A stretch of DNA of 41,713 nucleotides from Nocardia seriolae NBRC 15557. GTDB taxonomy: Bacteria; Actinomycetota; Actinomycetes; Mycobacteriales; Mycobacteriaceae. Shown here piece after piece: positions 14,867 through 23,614 of the stretch. The notes beneath the pieces are model-generated. The model was not told the origin of the DNA and searched no databases. It saw only the letters and a list, made by a program, of their open reading frames with translations. The stretch is taken from contig NZ_BJWY01000060.1 of the NCBI RefSeq assembly GCF_007990715.1, forward strand, positions 1 to 41,713, read 5' to 3'. Both the position numbers and the translations under genes were made by a program. Each line of letters begins with the position of its first letter. Position 1 is the stretch's first letter.

Positions 14867-15959
14867 GCGCGTGAAACCCCTTGCCTGCCGGTTCGAATCG
14901 AGAATCGTCATCAATGCTGAGCGGCTGCCCGGGCCGCGGCGTCGGCGTCTCCACCGTCAGATACAGCGGCTTGCCGACCAGCACATGCAGCGCGACACCG
15001 AGGTATTCGGCGATCAGCCCCAGCGAGAACAGCACCGCGCCCGAGCACAACAGCAGCACCGTCATGAGCGAGGCCCAGCCCGCGGGATCGCCGTCGTTGT
15101 CGGTGAGCGCGTGGTACACGACCCATCCGGCCATGCCCAGCCCGCCCAGCGCCAGCGTCAGCCCGAGCATGCTCACCAGCCGCAGGCCGCGAGTTCCGCT
15201 GCACAGCACCATCTTCCAGAACAGCGAGAACAACCGGCGATAGTTGTAGCCGGACTCCTCGCGGCCCTCGGCGCGCAATTGCACCGGCACCTGCGCCACC
15301 TCGCCCACCACCCAGGTGAGCGCCACATCCAGGTACACGCCGTTGGAAGCGACCCGCGCCAGCTGCCGCGCGATATCGCCGCGGATGAGCCGGTAGCTCT
15401 CGAACCGGGTGGAGTCGGGGAAGGCGAACAGGGTCGCCAGCACCAGCTTCGCGCCCCGCGAGGTGATGTTGCGCAGGAAGCCGTGCGGGCGGGTGTTGAC
15501 CGGCTTGGAGTAGACCAGATCGGCGCGCGTGCTCAGGGCGGCGTCCAGGAAGTCGGCGATGAAGGCCGGATCGTGCTGGCCGTCCTCGTCCATGGTGACC
15601 GTCCAGTCGCCCTGGGCGGCGGCCATGCCCGCGATGGTCGCGGCGTCCTGACCGTAGTTACGGCTCAGCCACACCACCCGCACCTGCGGGTAGGTCGCGG
15701 CGAGTTCCTGCAACACCACGTCCGAACGGTCGGGTCCGTGGTCGTGCACCAGCACGATCTCCTCGACCCGGAAGGTCGCCCCGCGTGGGGTGGTGACCGG
15801 CTCACCGAGCTTGTCCAGCTCGCTGACCAGCGCGGCGATCGTCTCCTCGCCCCGATACACGGGCACCACGACGGAGACGGCGTGCACCCGCGCCGGGCGC
15901 TCGCTGCCGGAGGTCACGTTCGGGTCGCTCGCGTGGGTGCGTGCGGACGGAATCGGCAT
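14856..15959 (-). CDS. GT2 polyprenyl-phosphate glycosyltransferase (GtrB/DPM-like)
   Basis: The 367-aa protein has a GT-A domain (about 30-260) with VSVVVPVYRGEETIAALV, LSRNYGQDAA and the metal-binding TMDEDGQHDP. Two C-terminal membrane helices follow (LVSMLGLTLALGGLGMAGWV and LMTVLLLCSGAVLFSLGLIA). This is the layout of GtrB/ArnC-type enzymes that load a sugar onto undecaprenyl (decaprenyl) phosphate at the inner face of the membrane. The ATG at 15959 is chosen because TACATT lies 6 nt upstream (15971-15966), a leaderless start; the open frame runs to 16007. GtrA and a GT-C-like protein are encoded divergently next door. Confidence 0.9.
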   Translation of the reverse strand: MPIPSARTHASDPNVTSGSERPARVHAVSVVVPVYRGEETIAALVSELDKLGEPVTTPRGATFRVEEIVLVHDHGPDRSDVVLQELAATYPQVRVVWLSRNYGQDAATIAGMAAAQGDWTVTMDEDGQHDPAFIADFLDAALSTRADLVYSKPVNTRPHGFLRNITSRGAKLVLATLFAFPDSTRFESYRLIRGDIARQLARVASNGVYLDVALTWVVGEVAQVPVQLRAEGREESGYNYRRLFSLFWKMVLCSGTRGLRLVSMLGLTLALGGLGMAGWVVYHALTDNDGDPAGWASLMTVLLLCSGAVLFSLGLIAEYLGVALHVLVGKPLYLTVETPTPRPGQPLSIDDDSRFEPAGKGFHAREQ

Positions 15960-16163
15960 CAGCTGAATGTACTTTCGATGACGGTGTGCGCCGGAACTCC
16001 ACGCCATGAAACTGAGCCGGAGCCGCGCTGAACTCTAACACGCTGCTCGGTGCGGCATTCGGTGTGAAGTGTTGACACCCGAACCATCATTCCCTATCGC
16101 CACCCGATGCGACGGACCGGCGTAAGTGCCATCGACAGCCGCGCCCTGTAGGGTCTGGAACTC

Positions 16164-18542
16164 GTGGTGGAGAGCTCAGTTTCCAAGGTGGTCGGGGCCG
16201 CCGAATCCGGGCCGGACGCGAACGCGGCGCAAACGCCGTCGCGCGCGACCCGACGCGAGGTGGATCGTCCGGAAAACACCACCCGGCGCGAGGTATACCG
16301 CTGGGGCGGCATTACCGCGCTCGGGGTCACGCTGGGCTACCTGGCGGTCATCCTCGCCAATCCCCGCCACTTCTTCACCGACGACACCGAATCCCAGTAC
16401 ACCGGACTGTGGGTGTTCTTCGGCCGCGCCTTCCGCGACGGCCATTTCCCGCTGCTGATTCCCGAGCAGTGGATGACCGGCAACTACACCAATGAGGAAG
16501 CGGGACTGTTCAATCCGCCGCAGCTGCTGATCGATCTGATCGCGCCGTCGGTGCCGAACATCGCGGTGTACGCCACCATCGTCAAGCTGATCTACGCGAT
16601 CATCACCGGGCTCGGCGTGTACCGGGTCTGCCTGGTCTACGGCGCACGCCCGCAGTGGGCCGCGGTGGCCGGGGTGGCCATGCCGTTCACCGGATTCTTC
16701 CTGTTCTTCGACGAGGCCAGCTGGTTCACCGCCATGGCCGGCACCGCCTGGATGATCCACGCGTGGGCGTCCTCGGAGCGCTACCTGCGCGGGCAGGGCG
16801 GGCCGATCCCGGTCTTCGTCTACCTGTATCTGGCGATCTCGGTGCAGTACGTGTTCCCGTCGGTCGAGGCCGTGCTCATGCTGCTCGCGGTCGCCGTCGG
16901 GTATCTGGTGTGCCAGGGCGGCGCCCTGCGGACGCGGCCGCGCGCGGCTCTCGCGCCGCTGCTGCGCCTGATGGCCGCGGCGGTGTGCGCGGGCCTCGCC
17001 GGTCTGCTCACGTTCCTGCCCTCGATGCTGTCGGCGCAGGTGACCGCGCGCGGCAACTCGCAGATCAACAACGATCAGTTCCTGACGGTGCCGTGGTCGG
17101 AATCGCTGAACCCCAGTCTTCCCACCACCCTGCCCGCCTTCACCTCGTGGTGGGGCTACGTCCAGCCCCTGCCCATGACCTACATCGCCTGGTTCCTGAT
17201 TCCGGCGCTGGCGTTCGTGGATTGGAAAGCGGCGCAGAAACACTGGAAGCAGCTCGTCGCCATCGCGCTGTTCGCGCTGATGGCGCTGATGTGGACGGCC
17301 GGTCCCGGCACCGTCGGCCCGCTGCGCTGGCCCGCCCGGGTGCTGCCGATGCTGGCGCTGGGACTGCTGGTGCTGGTGTGCGTGCTGCTGGGCCGCTTCG
17401 CCACCCTGCGCGATCGCAACAAGCGGATCATCGCCGCCCTGGTGCTGGTGCTCGCACTGTGGGTGCGGACCTTCTCCGCCGACCCGCACGACGTCGCCTG
17501 GCATCTGGGTTCCGCGGCGGTGGTGATCGCGCTCGGGCTGGGCGTGGTATGGCTGGGCCGCACCCGCGGCGTCTCCGCCGCCACGGCGCTGGTGATCGCG
17601 GCCATGGTGCCCATCGCCTGGTTCCAGGTGTGGTGGGTGCAGCCCACCCCGATGTCGTGGAACCTGCCCGCCGACCGCGACGAGGCCATGGCCGTGTTCC
17701 CGAAGTTCCAGGGCGGCACCACCCTTCAGCTCGCCGATCGCGGACTGCTGCAACCTGCCGACAAGAGCCTGCAGGGCGCGTACGGGTCGCTGGTGTGGGG
17801 CAATTACGCCAAGCACCTGGAGCAGGACGGCTACGTCAACGGGTACACGCCCAACGGCTACTTCTACTTCATGCAAATGCTGTGCATGGCATGGGATTCC
17901 AGCGTCTGTCCCGACTCCTACCGGCGACTGTTCGCCCCCGAACCGACCACCGGGCGCACACTGGCCGACCTGATGCTCATCGACCGGGTCGTGTTGCAGA
18001 AGGCCATGTTCCCCGACGCGGAGAACCAACCCGCCCCGGAGGGTTGGCACTTCGTGAATGTACCCAGCGTGGACGTGCCCGGGCACGAGAAGTACATCTC
18101 GGTCCTCGAGCGTGACGGCGGGCCGATCTCGACCGTCAACGGGCGCATCAGCGACGCCCACGATGTCACCGCCACCTCCCTCGGGGAGACCGACAGCACC
18201 AGCCGCGTGCGCGTCTCCTCCGAGACCGGCGGCCGCCTCACCTTCGCGCGCCTGGCCTGGCCCGGCTACCGCGTCACCCTCGACGGCAAGACCATCCCCT
18301 TCCGCACCGTGTCGAAAGTGTTCGTGGCGGTGGACATTCCGGCCGGGACCGAGAACGCCGAGCTGGAGCTGAGCTGGCGTCCGCCGGGCTGGAAGATCGG
18401 AATCGGCAGCGCCGGAGCCGGACTCGTGGGCATCGGGGTGCTCGAGTGGCTCTACCTGCGCTCGCGGCGACGCGAGCAGGGGGCTCCCGCCGTCGAGCGG
18501 ATCGACGATCCCGATCGCGGACTGGTGGGTTCGGCGAAGTGA
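16164..18542 (+). CDS. Large polytopic GT-C-like membrane glycosyltransferase (YfhO-like)
   Basis: The 792-aa protein has a cytoplasmic N-terminus (about 45 residues), a first helix, then an extracellular loop with the acidic pair NPRHFFTDDTESQYTG, where GT-C enzymes carry the catalytic Asp/Glu. About 12 membrane segments follow to residue 500, then a long soluble part (about 510-760) and a final helix with a basic tail. The overall layout resembles YfhO/GtrC-type enzymes that transfer a sugar from a polyprenyl carrier outside the membrane. A TAGGGT box (16149-16154) lies 9 nt before the GTG. It overlaps gtrA by 4 nt. Acceptor and sugar are unknown. Confidence 0.8.
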   Translation: MVESSVSKVVGAAESGPDANAAQTPSRATRREVDRPENTTRREVYRWGGITALGVTLGYLAVILANPRHFFTDDTESQYTGLWVFFGRAFRDGHFPLLIPEQWMTGNYTNEEAGLFNPPQLLIDLIAPSVPNIAVYATIVKLIYAIITGLGVYRVCLVYGARPQWAAVAGVAMPFTGFFLFFDEASWFTAMAGTAWMIHAWASSERYLRGQGGPIPVFVYLYLAISVQYVFPSVEAVLMLLAVAVGYLVCQGGALRTRPRAALAPLLRLMAAAVCAGLAGLLTFLPSMLSAQVTARGNSQINNDQFLTVPWSESLNPSLPTTLPAFTSWWGYVQPLPMTYIAWFLIPALAFVDWKAAQKHWKQLVAIALFALMALMWTAGPGTVGPLRWPARVLPMLALGLLVLVCVLLGRFATLRDRNKRIIAALVLVLALWVRTFSADPHDVAWHLGSAAVVIALGLGVVWLGRTRGVSAATALVIAAMVPIAWFQVWWVQPTPMSWNLPADRDEAMAVFPKFQGGTTLQLADRGLLQPADKSLQGAYGSLVWGNYAKHLEQDGYVNGYTPNGYFYFMQMLCMAWDSSVCPDSYRRLFAPEPTTGRTLADLMLIDRVVLQKAMFPDAENQPAPEGWHFVNVPSVDVPGHEKYISVLERDGGPISTVNGRISDAHDVTATSLGETDSTSRVRVSSETGGRLTFARLAWPGYRVTLDGKTIPFRTVSKVFVAVDIPAGTENAELELSWRPPGWKIGIGSAGAGLVGIGVLEWLYLRSRRREQGAPAVERIDDPDRGLVGSAK

Positions 18543-19042
18543 CCGACGCGCACCGCCCGCTCACCGAGGTCCCGCCCGTGTCTCCCGAGAACGCGCCCGC
18601 GGGGCCGCTCCTACGGCTGGTGCGGCGGCAGGAGGTCGCCTTCGCGCTGGTCGGCGGCTTCAACACGCTGATGGGGATGGCGCTGACCATCTTCTGGCTC
18701 ACCGTCCTGGGCAGTGCGGTGTCCAAGGACGTGGCCGCCGCGCTGTCGGTGGCGCTGGCCTACGCGGTCGGCATGGTGATCGCCTTCGTGCTGCACCGCA
18801 CCCTGGTCTTCCGGGTGCGCGGGCACATGGTGCGCGACTTCATCGCCTTCGTCGGCGTCAACGCGGTCGGCATGGTGCTGAACATGGTCCTGCTGCAACT
18901 TGCCGTGTCCCTGCTGCATGCCCCCGCCAAACCCGCCGCGGTCATCGTCATGGGCCTGGTCGCGGTGACCACCTTCTTCGGCCACCGCCACATCAGCTTC
19001 CGCCGCACCACCGATTCCCCGCCCGCGGACGCGGCCCGGTAG
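18539..19042 (+). CDS. GtrA-family membrane protein (polyprenyl-linked sugar flippase)
   Basis: The 167-aa product has four membrane helices in the GtrA pattern: FALVGGFNTLMGMALTIFWL, ALSVALAYAVGMVIAFVLHR with the following TLVFRV, FIAFVGVNAVGMVLNMVLLQ, and VIVMGLVAVTTFFGHRHISF. GtrA proteins are thought to flip sugar-phosphate-polyprenol across the membrane. The GTG overlaps the stop of the large transferase (GTGA, 18539-18542). Together with the GtrB-like and GtrC-like genes next to it, this completes a three-part side-chain glycosylation set. The last codons contain the -10 box of the next gene. Confidence 0.9.
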   Translation: MTDAHRPLTEVPPVSPENAPAGPLLRLVRRQEVAFALVGGFNTLMGMALTIFWLTVLGSAVSKDVAAALSVALAYAVGMVIAFVLHRTLVFRVRGHMVRDFIAFVGVNAVGMVLNMVLLQLAVSLLHAPAKPAAVIVMGLVAVTTFFGHRHISFRRTTDSPPADAAR

Positions 19043-19052
19043 GTTGTCGGAC

Positions 19053-19274
19053 ATGTCGGAGGAAACCCTGGACGCCACCCTGCTGAGCCTGCTCGCCTGC
19101 CCCCAGGACAAGGGCCCGCTGCAACTCGCGCACACCGCCACCGGCGACACCGTCCTCTACAACCCCCGCCTGCACCGCGCCTACCCCGTCGACAACGGCA
19201 TCCCGGTGCTGCTCGTCGACGAGGCCCGCGACGTCTCCGACGACGAACACACCTTCTTCCTCACCCAGGGCTGA
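19053..19274 (+). CDS. Trm112-family small protein (Rv1684 homologue)
   Basis: This 73-aa protein has the Trm112/UPF0434 pattern LLSLLACPQDKGPLQL, a strand-rich middle NPRLHRAYPVDNGIPVLL and an acidic end. Members are small zinc-ribbon-like partners of methyltransferases in eukaryotes; here only one Cys remains in the first knuckle, so metal binding is doubtful. TAGGTT (19040-19045), which includes the gtrA stop codon, is 7 nt before the ATG, so the gene is leaderless; a TTG at 19044 is unlikely as the start. In M. tuberculosis the counterpart Rv1684 directly follows Rv1683; here 10.5 kb have come between them. Confidence 0.85.
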   Translation: MSEETLDATLLSLLACPQDKGPLQLAHTATGDTVLYNPRLHRAYPVDNGIPVLLVDEARDVSDDEHTFFLTQG

Positions 19275-19336
19275 CGCACCTCGCCCCGGGATCCGAGCAC
19301 CCGGCCGCCCACCCGGAACTGCACTAGGCTCCCCGG

Positions 19337-20201
19337 GTGAGCAATTTCGGGGGACCCGGCCCAAATCAGCATCCGCACGGCCCAGACGACTTCTCGCACA
19401 ACCCCTTCGCGTTTCCCGCCGGACCGACACCGGTTCCCGCTGGTGCCGGGCAGGGGCGGCGGGTTCGGGATGGTGGCCGTGGTGATCGACGTCGGCTCGA
19501 CGCTGCTGACCGACGACGACACGGTCACCACGACCCTGGGCGCGGGATTCTGGGTCTTCGTCCTGGCGGCGATCACGGCCGCGGCGGCGCTGGCCGGTGT
19601 CCTGTTCGGCGGCAACGCAACCCGCACGGCCCCGCCGGTGGACGGCTACGGACGCCCGCTGTCGCGCCGCGCGGCCGGGCTTGACATCGGAGTGGGCCTG
19701 CTGCTGATCTCGCTGGCGGGTTTGATGGTGGCCGCCACGTTCTTTCATCAGGTCGGGTACATGACGCTGTGGCGCGCGTGAAACGACAAGACCCAGCTCC
19801 TGGGCGTACCCCTCGTCCTCGGAGCGGTCGCGGCACTGATCACCGCGGTGCTGTCGTTCACCGGACGCGGCCGGATCGCGGGGGCGGTCAGCGCCACCGC
19901 GCTCTTCGCGGCCGGTCTGCTCCTCTCGACGGACACCCTGGATCAGACCTTGCCCGGCGATGTCGGATTCGGCACCTTCGGCCTCGGCGCTTGGCTGCTG
20001 TTCGCGGCCACCGTCCTCGCCCTGCTGGTGACGGTCCTGGCCGGGTTCGCCGCAGCCCGCGCCGGATTCGTCGCCGCACCAGGCGCAGGGCGAGACCGTG
20101 CGACAGGAGTGGACGCCGCCGCCGACGCCGGGGCAGTAGCCGCGACCGTGACGGATCCGGTTGTGGCGGTGGTCAATCCTCCAGTGGCAGATCGCCGGTG
20201 A
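19337..20201 (+). pseudogene. Decayed polytopic membrane protein (frameshift plus in-frame TGA)
   Basis: The start is a GTG 6 nt after TAGGCT (19325-19330), with a Pro/Gly-rich head (MSNFGGPGPNQHPHGPDDF). Around 19430-19460 (the string GGGCAGGGGCGGCGGG) the coding frame shifts by one base into GGGFGMVAVVIDVGSTLL. That frame has four to five hydrophobic segments but meets TGA at 19779-19781 after TLWRA, then continues in the same frame with NDKTQLLGVPLVLGAVAAL to 20201. A TGG to TGA change would explain the stop. With both repaired, the product would be about 287 aa. The 3' end overlaps the tetR gene tail to tail. Family unknown. Sequencing error remains possible for the frameshift. Confidence 0.65.
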
Positions 20202-20784
20202 AGTAGCGCTGGATGGTGGGGCCGACGGTGGCGGCCAGTTCCTCGACGGACATGGTGGCGATCGGTTCCAGGCGCAGGATTTTGCGGGTCACCAGCAGGC
20301 CCGTGAGTTGGGAGGCCGCCAGGGCGGCGCGTTTGGCGCCGGTGCCCGGGGGCGAATCGACCAGGGGGCGAATCTCTTTGAGGACGACGTCGAGCAGGAA
20401 GGTGCGGGCCAGGGCCGGGTCCTCGCTGGCCAGCAGGCTGCGGAAGGATGCCACCGCGGGCATGCCGATGGGGGAGTCCCAGATGGGCAGCACCGTGCGG
20501 ATGATGTGCTCGCCCAGTTCCGTCACCGGCACGTCGATGAAGCGGTCCAGGATCTCCCGCGGGTCGAGCGGCAATCGCAGTGCGGCGCCGAACAATTCGT
20601 GTTTGGTGCCGAAATAGTGGTGCACCAGGGCCGGATCCACGCCCGCGGCGGTGGCGATGGAGCGGATGGAGGCCTTGTCGAAGCCGACTTCGGCGAACCG
20701 CACCCGGGCGGCGTCGAGGATCGCCTCCCGGGTGCCGGAATTGCCCGGACGTCGTCCGCTGCGGGTGCCGTTGCCACCTCTCAC
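20173..20784 (-). CDS. TetR-family regulator (Rv1685c homologue)
   Basis: The 203-aa protein has the N-terminal helix-turn-helix of TetR regulators: AILDAARVRFAEVGFDKASIRSIATAAGVDPALVHHYFGTKHELF (about residues 19-63). The C-terminal ligand/dimer domain includes a TetR_C-like LLVTRKILRLEP. The GTG start overlaps the permease stop (GTGA, 20781-20784), so it is the third gene of the ABC operon and very likely represses it in response to the exported compound. The double palindrome at 22320-22355 is its probable operator. Gene order and strand match Rv1685c-Rv1687c of M. tuberculosis. Confidence 0.92.
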   Translation of the reverse strand: MRGGNGTRSGRRPGNSGTREAILDAARVRFAEVGFDKASIRSIATAAGVDPALVHHYFGTKHELFGAALRLPLDPREILDRFIDVPVTELGEHIIRTVLPIWDSPIGMPAVASFRSLLASEDPALARTFLLDVVLKEIRPLVDSPPGTGAKRAALAASQLTGLLVTRKILRLEPIATMSVEELAATVGPTIQRYFTGDLPLED

Positions 20785-21578
20785 GCGGTGCGCCGGCGTA
20801 GCGTGGCCGCGCCCAGACCCAGTGCGACGGCGGCGAATACGGCCACGATCAGGATGTCGCGCCACATCTGGCCGGTGACACCGGTGTGGGTGGAGACCTG
20901 CTGCAGGGCGTCGACGGCGTAGCTCAGCGGCATCACATTGCTGATCGCCTCCAGCCAGCCGGGCAGCTGCCCGCGCGGAACCAGCAGGCCGCACAGGAAG
21001 AATTGCGGCAGCACGAGCACCGGCATGAACTGCACGGCCTGGAACTCGGTGCGGGCGAACGCACTCGCCAGCAGGCCCAGGGCGACACCCAGTATCGCGT
21101 CGACCACCGCTATCAGTACGACCAGCCCCGGGCTGCCCGCCGAATTCAGGCCCAGCAGCCAGAACGCCACCAGGCACGCGACCCCCGCCTGCACCGCGGC
21201 GGCGACCGAGAAGGCGGTGCCGTACCCGGCCAGCAGGTCCAGCTTGGACAGCGGGGTGGTCATGAGCCGTTCGAGGGTGCCCGAAACCCGTTCGCGCTGC
21301 ATGGCGATGGCGGTGATGAGGAACATGACCACGAACGGCAGGATGCCGAGCATGGTGATGCCGATCCGGTCGAACAGCCGCGGCGCGTGCGGCATGGTCG
21401 GATAGTTCTTGTACACGAAGTACAGCAGCGTCATGAGCAGCGCGGGCACCAGGACGATCATGGCGACGGTGCGCCGGTCGGCGCGCAACTGCTTGAGAAT
21501 GCGCACGGTGGTGGCGGTGTAGCAGCCCAGCGGACGCGGGCCCGCCGGGCGCTGCCGTGTCGAAAAGGTCGCGGTCAC
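20781..21578 (-). CDS. ABC-2 type transporter permease (Rv1686c homologue)
   Basis: The 265-aa protein has six hydrophobic segments in the ABC-2/DrrB pattern: a first helix MIVLVPALLMTLLYFVY, the loop GTLERLMTTPLSKLDLLAGYG (coupling region after helix 2), and the C-terminal helices after FARTEFQAVQFMPVLVLPQF and PLSYAVDAL. It forms the membrane channel of an exporter with the ATPase encoded just upstream (GTGA overlap at 21575-21578) and is coupled to the TetR gene downstream. The substrate is unknown; daunorubicin-type drug or lipid export are the usual roles. Confidence 0.92.
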   Translation of the reverse strand: MTATFSTRQRPAGPRPLGCYTATTVRILKQLRADRRTVAMIVLVPALLMTLLYFVYKNYPTMPHAPRLFDRIGITMLGILPFVVMFLITAIAMQRERVSGTLERLMTTPLSKLDLLAGYGTAFSVAAAVQAGVACLVAFWLLGLNSAGSPGLVVLIAVVDAILGVALGLLASAFARTEFQAVQFMPVLVLPQFFLCGLLVPRGQLPGWLEAISNVMPLSYAVDALQQVSTHTGVTGQMWRDILIVAVFAAVALGLGAATLRRRTA

Positions 21579-22309
21579 AGCTCTTCTCCCATCCGGATGA
21601 GCTTGAGGAAGGCGTTCTCCAGACTGGATTCGCCGGTGTCGGAACGTAGTTCGGCGGGGGAGAGCTGGGCGAGCAACCGGCCCTCGCGCATGAGCAGCAG
21701 CTGTTCGCAGTGTTCGGCCTCGTCCATGACGTGGCTCGAAACCAGCAGGGTGCGGCCCTGTTTCGCGAGCGCCTGGAACTGCTCCCAGAGATCGGCCCGC
21801 AGGACCGGGTCGAGGCCGACCGTCGGCTCGTCCAGCACCAGCAGCTCCGGATCGGCCACCAGCGCGCAGGCCAGCGAGACCCGGGTGCGCTGCCCGCCGG
21901 ACAGCTCGCTGCCGCGATGCTCCATATGACTGGTGAGACCCACCGCGGCCAGCGCGGTTTCGACGGCATCGTGCGAAGCCCCGTACAGCGCACCGAAATA
22001 CGCGACATTGTCGGCCACGGTCAGATCGTTGTAGATGCTCGGATCCTGGGTCACGTACCCGACCCGCCGCCGCAGCCCGCGCGACCCGGCCGCCTCGCCG
22101 AGCACGCTGACCGTCCCGGATTCGATGATCTGGGTGCCGACGATGCTGCGCATGAGCGTCGTCTTCCCGCAGCCCGAGGGGCCCAGTAGCCCGGTGATGC
22201 TGCCGCGGGGCACGGTCAGCGTGATGTCCTGCAGAACCTGGTGTCCGCCGCGGCGTACCTCGAGGTGCTCGATGGCGATGGCATCGGTTGTTGTCGCTGG
22301 CGCCGTCAC
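21575..22309 (-). CDS. ABC transporter ATP-binding protein (Rv1687c homologue)
   Basis: The 244-aa nucleotide-binding protein has Walker A GPSGCGKTT, Q-loop YVTQDPSIYNDLTV, signature LSGGQRTRVSLA, Walker B LLVLDEPTVGLDP and switch His in LLVSSHVMDEAEHCE. Family: DrrA-type exporters. The start is placed at the second of two GTG codons (22309) because GAGGG lies 5-6 nt upstream; GTG 22315 abuts the ribosome-binding site directly. The frame to 22381 would translate through the operator. First gene of a three-gene operon with permease and TetR. Confidence 0.93.
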   Translation of the reverse strand: MTAPATTTDAIAIEHLEVRRGGHQVLQDITLTVPRGSITGLLGPSGCGKTTLMRSIVGTQIIESGTVSVLGEAAGSRGLRRRVGYVTQDPSIYNDLTVADNVAYFGALYGASHDAVETALAAVGLTSHMEHRGSELSGGQRTRVSLACALVADPELLVLDEPTVGLDPVLRADLWEQFQALAKQGRTLLVSSHVMDEAEHCEQLLLMREGRLLAQLSPAELRSDTGESSLENAFLKLIRMGEEL

Positions 22310-22319
22310 GGTCACCCTC

Positions 22320-22355
22320 AATTCATCGAGTGTTGAATTCACTACGTGATGAATT
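22320..22355. promoter_or_regulatory. Double palindromic operator of the ABC/TetR operon
   Basis: Two AATTCA-N8-TGAATT sites overlap head to tail: 22320-22325/22334-22339 and 22336-22341/22350-22355, sharing the bases AATT and spaced 16 bp. They lie 5-11 bp before the ATPase start, in an AT-rich island. This is the probable site of the TetR protein encoded by the operon. Confidence 0.7.
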
Positions 22356-22381
22356 GTGAGCCTGCGGGACGCTCGGCGCAA

Positions 22382-22540
22382 GACCCGGCGCGTGTCGGCG
22401 GCCGCGTGTCCGGGCCGACCCCGGTTCCGGGGCGGCCGCGTGTCCCGGGCGACTCACGCGATCTGACCAAATCGTGACGAAACACGCGAGCTCGGCCGGT
22501 CCGGGCGCATTCCGCGGTCCGGCCGCCCAGAATCGGCCTC
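22382..22540. other. Intergenic region with a short direct repeat
   Basis: Two copies of CGGCCGCGTGTCC occur about 33 bp apart around 22404 and 22437, separated by CCCCGG-TT-CCGGGG. The following AT-richer stretch ATCTGACCAAATCGTGACGA probably carries the promoter of the epimerase gene. CAGAAT lies 7 nt before its ATG. Confidence 0.3.
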
Positions 22541-23599
22541 ATGCGTGTACTCCTGACCGGCGCGGCCGGATTCATCGGCTCGCACATCCACCGCGCCGCC
22601 CGCGCCGCCGGGCACGAGGTCGTCGCGGTCGACTTCATGCTCGCCGCCGCCCACGGCTCGGCCGCTGTCCCGCCGCCCGGCATCGCCCGCGCCGACGTGC
22701 GCGACCCGGAGCGGCTCGACGAACTGCTGCGCGGCATCGACGTGGTGTGCCATCAGGCGGCCGTGGTCGGCGCGGGCGTCAGCGCCCAGGACGCGCCCGC
22801 CTACGCCAGCCACAATGACCTGGGCACCGCGGTCCTGCTCGCGGCCATGGAGCGGGCGCACTGCCGGCACCTGGTACTGGCCTCGTCGATGGTGGTCTAC
22901 GGCGAAGGGCGGTACGTGGATTCCGCCGGGGTGCCCGTGGATCCGGCCCCGCGCACCCGCACCGATCTCGACAACGGCCGCTTCGACCACCGCGGTCCCG
23001 ACGGCCGCCCCTTGACGTGGGCCCCCATCGACGAGGACGCGCCGCTGCGGCCGCGCAGCCTGTACGCGGCATCCAAAGCGGCGCAGGAGCATTACGCGCT
23101 GGCCTGGGCCGCGGCCACCGGCGGCACCGTCACCGCGCTGCGCTACCACAATGTCTACGGACCCGATATGCCCAGGGACACACCGTATTCCGGAGTGGCG
23201 GCCATCTTCCGTTCGACCCTCGAGGCGGGCGAGGCCCCGCGCGTGTTCGAGGACGGCACCCAGGCCCGCGATTTCATCCATGTCCGCGATATCGCCGCCG
23301 CCAATGTGGCCGCGCTCGAACATCCCCTCGGCGCGTTCACGCCCCTCAATATCGCCTCGGGCAACCCCATCGCCATCGGCGAGGTGGCCTCGATCCTGGC
23401 CAAGGCGTGCGGCGGGAAGCAACCGGTGGTCACCGGCGACTATCGCTCCGGCGATGTCCGCCACATCGTGGCCAGCCCCGAACGCGCCCGCCGCACACTG
23501 GGTTTCATCGCCGAGACCACACCCGGCAACGGACTCACCGAATTCGCCACCGCCCCGCTGCGTGCCGCCGCCGGTGCCGGAGCTCCCACCTGGCGGTGA
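22541..23599 (+). CDS. NAD-dependent epimerase/dehydratase (extended SDR)
   Basis: The 352-aa protein has the NAD-binding TGAAGFIGSH at residues 6-15, CHQAAVVGAGV (the HAA-type motif), and the catalytic pair Tyr-Lys in SLYAASKAAQEHYA with the upstream ASSMVVYG. The C-terminal part includes ARDFIHVRDIAAANVAAL, typical of nucleotide-sugar epimerases. A 30-residue insert between VVYGEGRYVD and the active Tyr resembles dTDP-L-rhamnose 4-epimerase-like actinobacterial enzymes. The substrate is probably a nucleotide sugar for the glycosyltransferases that follow. It ends 15 bp from the convergent membrane-protein gene. Confidence 0.88.
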   Translation: MRVLLTGAAGFIGSHIHRAARAAGHEVVAVDFMLAAAHGSAAVPPPGIARADVRDPERLDELLRGIDVVCHQAAVVGAGVSAQDAPAYASHNDLGTAVLLAAMERAHCRHLVLASSMVVYGEGRYVDSAGVPVDPAPRTRTDLDNGRFDHRGPDGRPLTWAPIDEDAPLRPRSLYAASKAAQEHYALAWAAATGGTVTALRYHNVYGPDMPRDTPYSGVAAIFRSTLEAGEAPRVFEDGTQARDFIHVRDIAAANVAALEHPLGAFTPLNIASGNPIAIGEVASILAKACGGKQPVVTGDYRSGDVRHIVASPERARRTLGFIAETTPGNGLTEFATAPLRAAAGAGAPTWR

Positions 23600-23614
23600 A
23601 TTCGCCGGTGGCGG

